Shown: positions 1-10,687 of the stretch, piece by piece | How positions within the stretch are numbered: position 1 is the stretch's first letter | Layout: the number at the start of each line of letters is the position of its first letter | From: Agelaius tricolor | Lineage: Eukaryota; Chordata; Aves; Passeriformes; Icteridae | Assembly: GCA_023055355.1 (NCBI GenBank) | Contig: JALJCS010000006.1 | Span: 33,424,501 to 33,488,500 of the forward strand | DNA length: 64,000 bases | Reading direction: 5' to 3' | Translations under genes and position numbers: made by a program | Notes under the pieces: generated by a model | Told to the model about the DNA's origin: nothing | Seen by the model: only the letters and a program-made list of their open reading frames with translations | Databases searched by the model: none

Positions 1-352
1 TAGGTAGTTTTGTTTCAGAGATTTACAGAGTGACATCATTATATTACCATATTAACTCATTCTTTTTTGCACATATCATTACAAACTGTAATATGTATAC
101 ATATAATATAATAATATTATAATAATAATATTTCATAATTACATTAAATTACATTAATGTTATGTAATGTATTATAATAATAATATTACATAATTACATT
201 ACATAATAATATACATCCATATGTAATATGGGATGTCACATTTAGAGGCTGGATTTTCTTGTTTTAGGAAAGAAATTGGCCTATAAATGAATTTCAGTAA
301 CTTTAAAAATAATGAACGTAATCTTTACGCACTTGACAGAGCTCTTATTCAC
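1..352. other. HACL1 intron 7 (partial), with AT-rich palindromic block
   Basis: Intronic. Bases 90-235 are almost pure A/T and hold repeated ATTACATT and ATAATAATATT words in both orientations (separate repeat entry). No coding signal seen. Confidence 0.7.
90..235. repeat. AT-rich imperfect palindromic repeat block
   Basis: About 145 bases of A/T with repeated TAATTACATTA words and the inverted pair ATTACAT...ATGTAAT around 150-170. Looks like an expanded, decayed AT microsatellite or cruciform-prone tract inside HACL1 intron 7. Confidence 0.75.
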
Positions 353-427
353 CTGAAGATTCACAAAATCCCCGGGTATGTCAATATAGCAGGAACCTGG
401 ACGACCATACATACTGGTTCTTACAGC
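353..427 (-). CDS. HACL1: HACL1 coding exon 7, last one in the window
   Basis: Residues 146-170, [20 protein letters not shown] then FVNLQ, phase 0 both ends. Human reads [20 protein letters not shown]. Acceptor TTTTCTAG, donor GTGAAT at 347-352. The remaining exons lie to the left of the window. Confidence 0.94.
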
Positions 428-3400
428 CTAGAAAACATACAATCACACTTTTAATCACTGTTTGACAGGATTTTAAAAATATTTATACTTGAAAAAGCAA
501 GAAAACTCTGCTGTAGGCAGACAAGGTGTATAGTTTCATTTTGCTGATTCATCACAGTGGAAGCTTTCATGGATTTGTACCAGCAAAATAAATTTTTGAT
601 AGCTATTTACACTTTCTCTTATATACCAGCTGGAGCCTTTCAGCAGATGTACAGTATTAGACTCTAAATTCTTTGTTTAATTTGCAATGAGACAATGGCA
701 TTATCAGCTGTTATGTTTGGAGATACAAAATTAAATATTCATGCTGAATTCTACTTAAAGTAGCACAAACAGAGTAAAGCCAAGATAACCAATGCCTCTG
801 TTTTCTATTACTTTTGATCCCAGTTCTTCTATTGCAGGTAGATGCTCTGCTGAATCTGCACTTCTGGAAACAGTATGACTGTATGCAGAATTTAGGCTGA
901 CATGGCTGAAGGGCTGCTACAGCAGTACCAAGAGACTTCTCTAATCCTCTCTGAAGCACTGAGATAAGAATGTGTTTTTTCTCACTCTCAAAAAAAAAAA
1001 CCAACAGAACAACAACCAGACTCAAACCCACAAACACCGCCCTCCTCCAAATCTCCTTCACATGACAATGATAAAACAGCTGAAACATTAAATTTCTAGT
1101 TATTGCATCTCTCCCTAAAAGCATTTATTTCACAAAAATTTTCCAACTCTATCTGAAGCTAACAAAAATCACTGCAGGGATCAGTAAGCATCTGACTGGA
1201 CTAGGATCTATTTCTAGCCTATTCCATAGCATTTTTCATAAGGCAGAACCTCCCCAGTTGTTAATTTACTCAATCAACCATCACTTCCTTTCTGCCAGAG
1301 CAAATTACTTAGAATAACAACTATACAAAAATAAACCCTCAAAACCTAAACAGGAGACAGTTATCTGAGGTTCTGTTGTTCATTTTGTATTTTTTCATAC
1401 CTTTTCAATAACAGCAGGAATAGCTTCCAGGCTGCTTGGGCGGACAGACAGCTTGCTGTACAGCCTGCCAGCTTCAACCTGAATAAAGGTAAATAACATT
1501 GTATTGATTTATCAAAATAATTTTCTAATTTCCACATGAATAAAATTAAAGAAATGACAGATGAAAACCAATGAGGTGGAAACTTCCCCATAGAAAAATG
1601 CAGTAGCAACTGGTGAAAACTGTCAAGACCATACTCATTCCTCCATGTGCTTAAATTTTTGGCTTTTTTTTTTCTTCCCCCATAAACTGGTTTATTTTCT
1701 TGGACATTTTGCTTTTGTCCTTCTCAGAACAAACAAAGGTAATTTATACTAGCTGAAAACCTAAAATAGAGCACGAATTCCAACATGAAGGCAATCTGCT
1801 GTATTTACGCAATGTCAATTTTAAACCAGTAGATGGAGCAAATCAACAGCATTATAAGATCTGCTAGGAAACATTAGTGTTCAGAATTGGTTTTCCTACA
1901 ATAATGAAGAAACAAGAATTATTTAACTGAAACCTTCCTGTAGAAAGCTATATGTCTGTATACCTGTGGGAATTCTTGGAAAGCTCCCATGGTTTCCTGA
2001 TTTCTGTCAGAAGAACCGCCAATAACAATCAAAGGCCTAGGAAAGTTAAAAAACAAACAAAAAATTTAAAAACAAACAAAACCCCCTATCAGTATACATA
2101 TATACATATAGCATCCTCAGATCTGTACAAGAATAGATAAAGAACACAAAAATGGATTCTAAATATCAGAGTGTCAGCCAGTAGCCTTCCCAGCACCTTT
2201 TGGGTCACCAGTTTTGGGACAATTTGGCCATATTAAGTGACTTGGATCATAGAAATTCTAAAACCAAATCCCATTACAGACAATTTTCATTTAAGTTTGA
2301 AAATATGGGTGACACAGTGGTTTCAGGGAATGATAACACCTAATAAGAAGTTAAAAAGTATTAATTGGTCCAAAAAGTATTAAGATGTGTCTTTATAAAG
2401 GATACTGTAACATGCACAAGCACTAGAACTAAAAAACAAGCTAGGATACAATTTTTCAAAAAGATTATGCTTTCTTCCTACACAATTTGGAACACAGCTA
2501 AGTTAGCTGGCTGAGAGCACAACTCCCTGCATTTTGTTTTTAGTTAAAAAACTCCAAAACTGAAAAAACCAGACAAAAAATTAACATGCCTGCAAGCAGT
2601 CCTGAACTTAAATCAGTTCACAGCTAAGCAAGGAAGGCAGTATTGCTTTACCATGAGGGTTATACATTCCACATGAGCACATTTTTACTGTAATTTCCAC
2701 AAAATATAATAAATAATTTTCCTACAGTGAATGAAAACCTGTCTTTTATTCAAAGTGTAGGTCAAACTCCTTAAAATGCTAAGTGCTGAGTCAACAGAGG
2801 GAAGTTGTTTTATTAATGTCCTTGTTCATCTACACTATATTGAAATATTGGGTCTATAGCTTTCTAGGCTTTTTCTCTTAAACAATTTTTCTTCAGAGAT
2901 GGCCTTATAGACTGCATTTATCTATACAATGTATCAAGCTCAAACATTAGCAGTGAGTTCCGTGCATAATCCTAAATTTAATCAGCCATAAGACTTGGGG
3001 ATTTGTGTATCTAGATCCGAGCTTCATAACCAGGCCATTTCTCTGCCATACATCAAAAATCTCAGTTCTAATCCCCTGGAGCAGTGAAATGAGAACTTCA
3101 GGCTGCATCTTACTTCCATGAAAAATCTTTATGGAAAAACTCACTTGGTGACTGCTCTACACATTTCATTCTGCTTCATCCCCTCAGCAAAATGATTATT
3201 ACTATCCAAGACTGTTTGACAGCAACAAACCCTATGTTCCTCTCACTTGCCTTTTCCAAATTTATTTAAATATTTTAATGAACAAATTAGCTACTACTTG
3301 CCAATAATGAAATACAATTACAAAACTGGTCTACTATTTAGAAAGCCAGCTCCAACAGCTATTTCTTGAAAAGATTTAGTTTTGCCCTTGAAGTTTTAAA

Positions 3401-6400
3401 TAATTCTAACTAGAAGTAAGTTTTTCCCTCAAGGAAATCATTGTACTACTGTCACAATATTGTAGACATTTTGAAGAGCAGTGCTTATAAAGTAAGGCAA
3501 AAAATAGTGAAGCAGACAGAACATTTGACTGTAATGAAACTAATAATGGTAAGTCTTATGGGCTTGCAGGAGAAGAACTTCAGTAAACTGATTAAAAATT
3601 TAACCACAATTCAGCATGCTTGTGTTTACTCCAAATCTTACCAACTAGCACACACTTGTTTTGGAACCTATTGTCACAGCCAGAATGAGGTACAAAATCT
3701 TGCTCAGAATGAGGCAGGACAGGAGGCAGCAGCATGGCAGGCAATTTTTAGCAGGAAGTATCAAGAGGTTTTACCCTTGAAAATGCAGTTTACCCTCAAA
3801 AATGTCTCCTGCAAATCCATAAGTAAATTACATGTACACTTCTTTCTTATAATCAAATGCCTGACTGTTCAAAATCTTTTTTAGTCTAAGGTCAAATAGT
3901 GACAGCAAAACTTTAGTCAATAACTCATTTTTTAAAAAAACAATTTGAACACTAGAGGACGTTTTTCAAAATGTCAGATTTGATTTGTAGTGTTCCCATT
4001 ACCGAGCTTCCCTCGTCCATCAGCCACTGCTAATTCAGTGTTCCAGGGTTCACACTGCTCTGGATCACATTCTGTTCTGTGAACACATCTTCTTGGTATT
4101 GCTACAGCTTCTTCCCAAATTCCTCAGCACAGCTTTCTGAACAGCTTTCAGTGGCAGACCAGACAAAGCTGTCACGTCTCACTGAAGGCTTACAGGAGTA
4201 AATACTATCCCTCTGTACATCATTTAATTCAATACTTAATTACTGCTCTAAATGTCAGCGTGGGGAGCAAATAGGGATTTTAACAATGCAGTTGTCAATT
4301 TATTCACATATGAAATATAGTAATTCAAAGGCAGTATGAATTTAAATTTAGGAAACACTTTTAAGATGATCTCCATGATCATGAGAGCATTACAGGCTAA
4401 TATTGACTTCACTTTCAAACACATTGATACAACCAGCTATACTGATAGATTTTCTAAAATATACACAATGGGGTAGGACAAAACCAAGAATTTTATCCAT
4501 GAGAATACAAAAAATGTAACTAAATTAATTTTAAGATTGATAAAGGAAGAATTCCTTTTTTCCCCTTTCATGCAGATAATGAGAAAATTAAAATACTAAA
4601 TACTGTGGAGCTCAACATCTGAAACAAGTAACAACACACAACTATTGGAATTTTAAAGGAAAAATGCAGTTAAATTACCAGCAGTTAATGGTTGCATTTG
4701 CCATCCCACCAAGGGTGTGTAAGAAACCTGGACCGGACACTACAAGACATACTCCTGGTCTACATAGAAAATACAAAAAGAAAAAAAGAGGAAGAGAGAA
4801 AAGGAAAGTGAGCACAAAGAACACCAAATAAATAATCAACAAAAATTAGTAAGGTGCTGAAATATAGAATATTAAAGTTTTACTCATGTCATTTACTCAT
4901 GTCAATGGCTAGGAATTTGTATGAATGACTAAAGGTAGACATGAAAATCAGAAACTATGAAGCTGTATCAATCCAATTAGAAAGGCAAGTGAACAATTAT
5001 GTGCCACCCACACAGACATGGGCAATATACACAGGCTTATCCTGACACAGCTCTGGCTTCTTCTATCACATTTGCTCTGCCATCTAACGTTTATATTCAA
5101 TTTGGTAAACTTATGTTTGCAGTTTTCTCAACTGTACTTCATCAGCAGTTCCCAATTAAGAAAACTCACACTGGAAGAATTGCATCTGATTCAACACAAA
5201 TTTTACTGAGATGTAATTTGGGCAGAGGCTCTTGCTATTCCAGGTGATGAAATAAAAAATTATAATTCTAAACTAGTCAGCATTTCTTAACAGCTTTGCA
5301 CACTTCTTTACATACCTGCCAGTCAAATATCCAACAGCAGATGCAGCATAACAGGCCTGTTGAAAATATTGGTGTTAATGATACTATTATTATTATTATT
5401 TATACATTTAATGATATTTTGTACATAACTTTCAAGAAAAATACTGAAAATAAGCAGGTACAGATTCCTCCCTGACTATAAGAGCTTAAATCTAAGTAAA
5501 ACTCCATTTCACCCTTCCCATTATTAGAAGTGTCCATGAAGATTAATATGAAAAATCAAGACTCTTCTCCACTTCTCTCCACATTTCAGACTCCTTTTGT
5601 CACAAGATATTACATAGGATTATTTGGGAATTGAAAAAGAAAAAAATCAACCAGAACAAAAAACCCAACTAAAACCAGGGGAAAAAAATAAATAGAACAA
5701 AACATGAAAGTTCTGCTTTCCACTGCCTTCTGGATGAACATGGAAGAGGGACTTGCAAGAGAAAGACAATAAGCAGAAATGCAGCCATTCTGAATTGTAT
5801 TTCAGAAATCAAGCAAAAGGTTGAAATCTCACATTGGAGACAATAATTAGATGATTTGAGATCATCTTTCAAAAGTTGAGCTGCTGAAATACTTCTCACT
5901 TTGCTTTGGTACCACACATTTAAAGAAAAATTATGTTTTGGATAAAAATCACAAAAATAACACCTACAACATGTGTTGGCATACCTCATCAGCAGTGTTA
6001 TTGCAGAGTAGGTTTTTAAGCTATTCCTGATATGAAACATTTGGATACAAATGTCACCTGGTAAAATGACAGCATGTGATCAAGAAGTTTACAGGTGACA
6101 ACAGAACTCAAGATTTCACGTGTGACATTGCCCAGTCTCTTATATTTTCATATTCCTGTCTTGAAATCAGCAAGTTCAAAAAAACCCAATTTTGCAATAT
6201 TTTGTAATTTTTAAAGTAAGCTTCTGGCCTTAGAACCTGCCTCTTTCATTTTTAAATAGAGTGGAGATTTGATTTTAATTATAATTGAGTACTCTAATGA
6301 TAAGACACCCACTTTGGTTCCAGCTGCCATTATTAAAGGGTTCTTTGAACCTGATTCCCTTCACAGCTGCACCAACTCCAGCATATTATATGCTCACAAC

Positions 6401-9400
6401 TAACTCAGGATACAAATATCAAGAGATTGCTTTGAATATGTAGTGATAATTATTATTAAAGATTAAAGAACTAACATAAATAATGTGTTTTGTTAACAAA
6501 TAGACATATAGTAAAGGGGGTTTTGAAGTTTAGAACTGAGCTGGGAGCTGGGTTATCAGTCTTGTAAACAACTGCAACAATCTCTAATTACCCAAGGAGA
6601 GATACAAAAAACACCCGCCCCTGTGAAGTTGCAACACAGTTTTCACTGTTCAAAGGGCATGTGGGTGCAGGTGAGCTGCTTCTGGCAAACCCACTCCATG
6701 TTACAGGCCACAGGAGAATGGCTTATGGGTATTGGTAGTGGTACTTTATCTCCATGCTTCCCTCAGGTGTTCCTATTCTGCAGTTTTATGAGCTTTTCAC
6801 AGAATTATTAAGGTTGGAAAAGACCTCCAATATCACTGAGTCCAACCTGTGACCCATCACCATCTTGTCAACTGCAGCATGGCCCTCAGTGTCACATCCA
6901 GTCAGTTTTAAACACCTCTAGGGATGGTGACTCCACCACCATCCTAGGCAGAATAAGAACATAAGGATGCCAAACAGCAAATATGCTGCTTGATTATTAT
7001 CTCATCATGAGATTTTATTGTGTTTTAACTGGTTTATGGGCCCTATTTCCTATGAACACTACTAATTAAAATATTATCACTTTTACAAGGAAATCCTTCT
7101 GCTACATCTGGCCTAGAAATGAGGTAGAAACTCAACTCCTAGAAAAAAAAAATCCCTTAATTTTCCATATATCATATACAGCTGCCTTCACCAATAAAGG
7201 TGGCAGCTGTATGTATACACATCCTCCACAGCCAGACCACACAACTGAGACATTTAAAACTATGACATGTACATATTGAGTATATCATGAATATACTATA
7301 TATAACCTTTCACCCTTCACCAAGAAATTACTACTCACTGAGGATAAAGAACAAACCAAAACTCACTACAAGATGCAGCTTCATTCATCCTTTTTGACTC
7401 CCCAAACAAGAGAAATCCTGACATTTTGACCTTAAAACAGTCTTTGTGCTGTTTTTATTCTACTAACAAAAGCAGCTCATAATTAATCAGCAGAAAGTTT
7501 TTTGCCTCCTTCATCTAGTAAAGACTAATAAATAGAACAGCATCTCGTTTGGCAGTGCAAAGCAATCTTCTCTGTTAATTACAGACACATGAGGAAATTA
7601 ATTTTAATCATGTTCGTAACCACAGCTGAAACTAAAATATTTGCTAAATGGCCTACAGGAACATAAAGATTGTGCTGAATTCCCAGTTCTTCAAGGACTC
7701 AAATACACCTTTTAAATATGTTTGTCTATGTTTGCCTCTCTCTTATGTTACAGATTTTCCATAGAGACATGCATTCCTCTAAATTCTCACATTCCAATAG
7801 AACAATGTAGGGATCAGACAGCAAAAACATGCAGCTCAAAACCACCTGATTTAGAAGAAGTACTGTAACAATACTGTGTTGAGGACTGGGACAATCCTAA
7901 AGATTATTAGCTAAGTAAGTTAAGGAAAACTGGCAACTGCTGTAGATCAGGTGTGGGAAGTTGCTGGTGCCTCTGCCACCAGTTCAGCAGCCAGCTCCCC
8001 ATCTTGTGCAGCAACCCTTCAAAACAACAAAAAATCCCAAGGTTATCGTCAATCTGAGATTACCCAAGGAATTACTGAGATTAAAGAGTTACTACTGTGG
8101 GAAACCAAACAAATGCAGAACTAGCAGCACAGCACCAAAATCCTGACCAGCTTGGCTCTTTAATTGCTGACACCTACACAATAAAGCTGAAATATTCATA
8201 AATAAGAGAGTCTATGTTCATGGTTGATTTTGAGCACTTGGAAGCATTATTACTTTCTGTGGTTTGCTGTTCTGTGAGCTTTTAAAACATAGTTAAGGGA
8301 AAAAACCCTAGAATTATTAAAATTGTCAGAACAAGTTTATCAGTCAACAGGAAAACTTTCTTCTTTGGGCACTTAAGAACAACACCTAGACAGGGGGAAA
8401 AAAGTAAAGGAGCAGATAATAAAGTCCTAAAAAGAACTAAAATACTACCAGTTAGAGTAAGAATGATAATATTGGGAAGTGTGTAGAAAGTGATAGAAAA
8501 ACAAAAAGCCCTGGATGAGCATCTCAAAACCTGGCAGATAATATCTGACAGTACATCTGTCAGATGCACATCTGTCAGACAGTACTTGAAGGAGATAACT
8601 TTGTATAATTTTTTTGTAATCCATCACATGCAGTCTTTAAATTATTTTTTCTTTTTTTTTTCCCCCTGCTATCCTTGCTCCTTTATTGGAGAATAGCACC
8701 ATGAAATAAAAGAAGATGCAATTCCTTTAACAGAAAAGGAGGGGCCACTTTAAAATGGAAGTGGGGAAATAAGGGCACAAAGAAACACTCAACCCAATGC
8801 AACAATGTTCTCCATTATTCCAAAACAACAGTGGCTGCTCCTGTATAGGTTTTTTAAAGGAAAATTCAGAGACCACATTCTTTCTACTAAGAAAACTTAA
8901 ACTGGGTTTCATTCTATTGTGAAACAGTTAAGTAAAGGGTTGGTCCCAGTACAGATATATACTTACAGCTTGCTCATTTCTCATTCCCACATATTTTATT
9001 CCAACTGCCTGGGCTGCAATTGCAATTTCAATGACTGGAATACCAACAATGCCAAACATGTATTCAATATTCTATAAAGAAAAAAGTTGAGAAAAGTCAG
9101 ACTGTTTTTTCCCAAAAGACAGTTTTAATAAGCACATGCCAAACACAGACATGCTAACTACATAGGAAATCTAAAACTAAAATGTAACATAGTCACAGAG
9201 AAGCTCTCAGGTCACTGTGGAAACATCAGCTGATGTTTGCAGCTCAGCCCTCGGTGGTTGTGAAAGTGCTGGATTTTGGGAGTCTACAAAGCCCAGCTTA
9301 TTTTGGGAGTGGGGCAATGGTTCAGTGCCTCAGTCCAGGTGTGTTTAGCGCTTTCCACTGAGCAATTCTTACCTGGGACATCCCTGCTGTGTCACTTTTC

Positions 9401-10071
9401 TGATCCTCAGTATGTCAGCCTCCTCTACTCTGAAAATGCCTCATGGCACCTTGTGCTTTTACACTTTCACAGAAAATTAACGGCAAAAAGCCCCCAAGAA
9501 ATGGCTGGGAAAGCACCGTGCCCACGGAAACACAGAGATGGAGAAGACTACGTTTATCTGGATTACAACTGAACTACTTTTCCATGTTTCACAGGCCAAA
9601 CGCAAAGTCTTCTCCCAAGACCCGTGCCAGCATCTCGAGTTTAGAGGTCACACAGAGTTTTCGTCGCTGTAAGGAGGCGCAGGCGGCACATCCATCCAGC
9701 TGTCACGGGCAGAGCCGCAGAGGAGCCCCGGCATCGCTTGGCGGTAACGGGGGATGGCTGAGCTCGGGAATGGGGCAGACTCGGGAATGGGGCAAGCCCT
9801 CCAGAAGGGAGTCAGTGTGGGCCTGGGGAATGCCGCCCGGGGGCCGGGCCGCTGCCGGAGCTGGGCGGCGGAACCTCCGTCCCTCCCTCTCCCTCCCTCA
9901 GAGCGGTGGGGGCGAGTCCTTTCCGTCGGCCCCCGGGAAAGTCCGGCCGCGCACATTCACTCGCTGCAGGCTGTCCCGGCCCGCAGGCTGCCGGTTCCCG
10001 CCCCGCGCTCTTACTTGCGCCTTGAGGGCCTGGGCGATGAGCTGCGCCCCGCTGACCGCCTCGCCCTCCAT
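353..10071 (-). CDS. HACL1: HACL1, 2-hydroxyacyl-CoA lyase 1 (exons 1-7, 3' part off window)
   Basis: Seven coding exons on the minus strand: 10015-10071, 8967-9071, 5316-5356, 4679-4759, 1964-2036, 1401-1478 and 353-427, giving 510 bases or 170 residues with an unbroken frame and GT/AG introns. The family is a thiamine-diphosphate- and Mg-dependent peroxisomal lyase that splits 2-hydroxyacyl-CoA into a shortened aldehyde and formyl-CoA in alpha-oxidation of phytanic and 2-hydroxy fatty acids. The visible part is the N-terminal pyrimidine-binding domain, with GIVGIPV near residue 27, the cofactor-activating Glu in RNEQA (Glu52), the SGPG loop, and [20 protein letters not shown]. The human protein has 578 residues, so the ThDP/Mg domain and the peroxisomal targeting end lie left of base 1. 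The N-terminus is about eight residues shorter than human. The assignment is firm; the start is supported by CpG-island position, a G at -3 and G at +4. Confidence 0.96.
428..1400. other. HACL1 intron 6
   Basis: AT-rich intron with an A/C-rich run around 990-1020. The open frame antisense at 711-1124 has no recognisable protein similarity. Nothing else seen. Confidence 0.7.
1401..1478 (-). CDS. HACL1: HACL1 coding exon 6
   Basis: Residues 120-145, [20 protein letters not shown] then PAVIEK, phase 0 both ends. Human reads VEACRLYTKFSARPSSIEAI here. Acceptor TTTATTCAG, donor GTATGA. Confidence 0.95.
1479..1963. other. HACL1 intron 5
   Basis: 485-base intron. Apart from splice signals and a T-rich run near 1665, I see nothing in it. 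Confidence 0.7.
1964..2036 (-). CDS. HACL1: HACL1 coding exon 5
   Basis: Codes the end of Trp, then [20 protein letters not shown] and EFPQ (residues 95-119). This is one of the most conserved stretches of the Pyr domain. Acceptor TTTCCTAG, donor GTATAC. Confidence 0.96.
2037..4678. other. HACL1 intron 4
   Basis: 2.6 kb AT-rich intron with an AAACAAACAAA-type run at 2049-2085. No coding exon, RNA gene or clear mobile element recognised. Confidence 0.65.
4679..4759 (-). CDS. HACL1: HACL1 coding exon 4
   Basis: Codes [20 protein letters not shown] and NATINC, then two bases of Trp. The SGPG turn and GGMANA segment are family hallmarks. Acceptor CTATGTAG, donor GTAATT. Confidence 0.95.
4760..5315. 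other. HACL1 intron 3
   Basis: 556-base intron with a purine-rich run at 4777-4805 just upstream of exon 4 on the plus axis. Open frames on the plus strand (4999-5247) look random. Confidence 0.65.
5316..5356 (-). CDS. HACL1: HACL1 coding exon 3 (41 bases)
   Basis: Short exon coding [13 protein letters not shown] plus two bases of an Arg codon. Acceptor TTCAACAG, donor GTATGT. The split codon is completed by the first base of the next exon at 4759. Confidence 0.94.
6796..6948 (-). mobile_element. CR1-type LINE 3' end, truncated
   Basis: Read on the minus strand it has the typical avian CR1 tail: GGTGGTGGAGTCACCATCCC near the left part, then GGTTGGACTC, then GGAGGTCTTTTCCAACCTTA and a terminal ATTCTGTGAA. 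About 150 bases survive, so it is a strongly 5'-truncated, inactive copy in HACL1 intron 2. It lies in the same orientation as HACL1. Confidence 0.88.
7174..7214. repeat. compact inverted repeat with AATAAA loop
   Basis: The arms 7174-7186 and 7202-7214 pair over 13 positions (one G-T) around the core TACAGCTGCC / GGCAGCTGTA. A nested ACC/GGT pair encloses the six-base loop AATAAA (7193-7198). It is intronic and too short for an ordinary microRNA precursor. Confidence 0.7.
8544..8585. repeat. nested direct and inverted repeat
   Basis: TCTGACAG (8544-8551) is inverted as CTGTCAGA at 8557-8564. ACATCTGTCAGA recurs at 8568-8579, and GACAGTAC occurs on both flanks. Looks like a local duplication built on an inverted repeat. 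Confidence 0.65.
8967..9071 (-). CDS. HACL1: HACL1 coding exon 2
   Basis: Residues 20-54, phase 0 at both ends. It carries [17 protein letters not shown] and ends in GMRNEQA, whose Glu52 is the conserved residue that activates the thiamine cofactor in this superfamily. Acceptor TTTATAG, donor GTAAGT. Confidence 0.96.
9072..10014. other. HACL1 intron 1
   Basis: The left part is ordinary AT-rich DNA; from about 9640 it enters the CpG island. Long open frames here (plus strand 9443-10315 and others) follow from high GC and lack protein similarity. Confidence 0.7.
10015..10071 (-). CDS. HACL1: HACL1 coding exon 1
   Basis: Nineteen residues, [19 protein letters not shown], matching the VSGAKVIAQALKTQ start region of the human protein. 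ATG is complementary to 10069-10071 and the donor GTAAGA follows 10015. Phase 0 at the end. It sits inside the CpG island. Confidence 0.94.
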
Positions 10072-10170
10072 GTCGGCCCTGTTGTCCCGGCCCCGCCGCC
10101 CACCTGGAACGGGCCGGACCGGGCCGGGCCGGGGGCGAAGGGTGTGCGCAGTGACTGACAGGCGGCTCGG

Positions 10171-10175
10171 CCAAT
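10171..10175 (+). promoter_or_regulatory. CCAAT box (NF-Y type) 1
   Basis: CCAATCAG context, the classical NF-Y consensus, 100 bases from the HACL1 ATG and on its upstream side. Confidence 0.65.
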
Positions 10176-10259
10176 CAGATAGCGAAGGGGGCGGGCCCGA
10201 GGGACCCGCCCCTAACCCTGTTGGCGGGCGGCGCGGGGCGGAGACCGGGGTAGCTTCCT

Positions 10260-10264
10260 ATTGG
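10260..10264 (-). promoter_or_regulatory. ATTGG box (inverted CCAAT) 2
   Basis: CTATTGGCCAGC reads GCTGGCCAATAG on the minus strand. It is opposite in orientation to the boxes at 10171 and 10278. Confidence 0.65.
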
Positions 10265-10277
10265 CCAGCGCGGACAG

Positions 10278-10282
10278 CCAAT
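10278..10282 (+). promoter_or_regulatory. CCAAT box (NF-Y type) 3
   Basis: AGCCAATCGG context, 18 bases from box 2. Paired, oppositely oriented CCAAT boxes are common in TATA-less divergent promoters. Confidence 0.65.
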
Positions 10283-10367
10283 CGGAGGCCGAGAGGCGCC
10301 GGCCCTGCAACGTGAGGGTCGCGGCGCGCGGGGGTGGGAGCGGGACCCGGCCTGGTGGTCCCGGGGC

Positions 10368-10430
10368 GGGCCAGGAGCGGAGTGGGCCGGGCCAGGAGCG
10401 GAGTGGGCCGGGCCGGGCCGGGCCGGGGGG
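10368..10430. repeat. 21-base GC tandem repeat followed by GGGCC run
   Basis: CCAGGAGCGGAGTGGGCC starts at 10371 and again at 10392 (period 21). It leads into GGGCC repeated four times and a G6 run (10405-10430). Five G-tracts with two-base loops make a strong G-quadruplex candidate on the plus strand, on the BTD side of the CCAAT cluster. Confidence 0.8.
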
Positions 10431-10646
10431 AGGGATCGATCTATGGCTGCAGGACCAGCAGCGGCCCCGGTGGCCTCCGGGGCGGCCGTCCCGGAGCGCT
10501 CCGGCTGTGTGGGGCTGGTCAGAGGTGGCGAACGCGGAGCGGGGCAAAGTCCGGGGCTTGTGTGAGGCGCCGGTGCCCGGAGCTGGAGAGCAGCAGGGAA
10601 AGCGCCGGAGGAGTGCGAGGCACCCTCCCAAAATCCCGGCTGAGGG

Positions 10647-10687
10647 ATGGCGCACGCCCCTCTGCCCGGCTCTGCCCATCGCAGGAC
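10647..10687 (+). CDS. BTD: possible BTD coding exon 1 (N-terminal extension)
   Basis: An ATG in fair context (GAGGGATGG) opens MAHAPLPGSAHRR plus two bases. If spliced at the GT of 10688-10689 to 14417, it reads in frame through TF into the Met at 14421. The human protein starts MAHAHIQGG and its first coding exon is 44 bases; here it would be 41, the same phase. The donor GTGTCG is weak. A better donor (CACAG/GTGACA, after 10707) would be out of frame with BTD. Inference from start-motif, phase and position; transcript data would decide it. Confidence 0.5.

Larger units (their letters stand above)
5357..8966. other. HACL1 intron 2
   Basis: 3.6 kb intron containing a TAT trinucleotide run (about 5388-5402), a CR1 3' remnant (6796-6948), a compact hairpin (7174-7214) and a nested repeat cluster (8544-8585). 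No additional exon seen. Confidence 0.7.
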
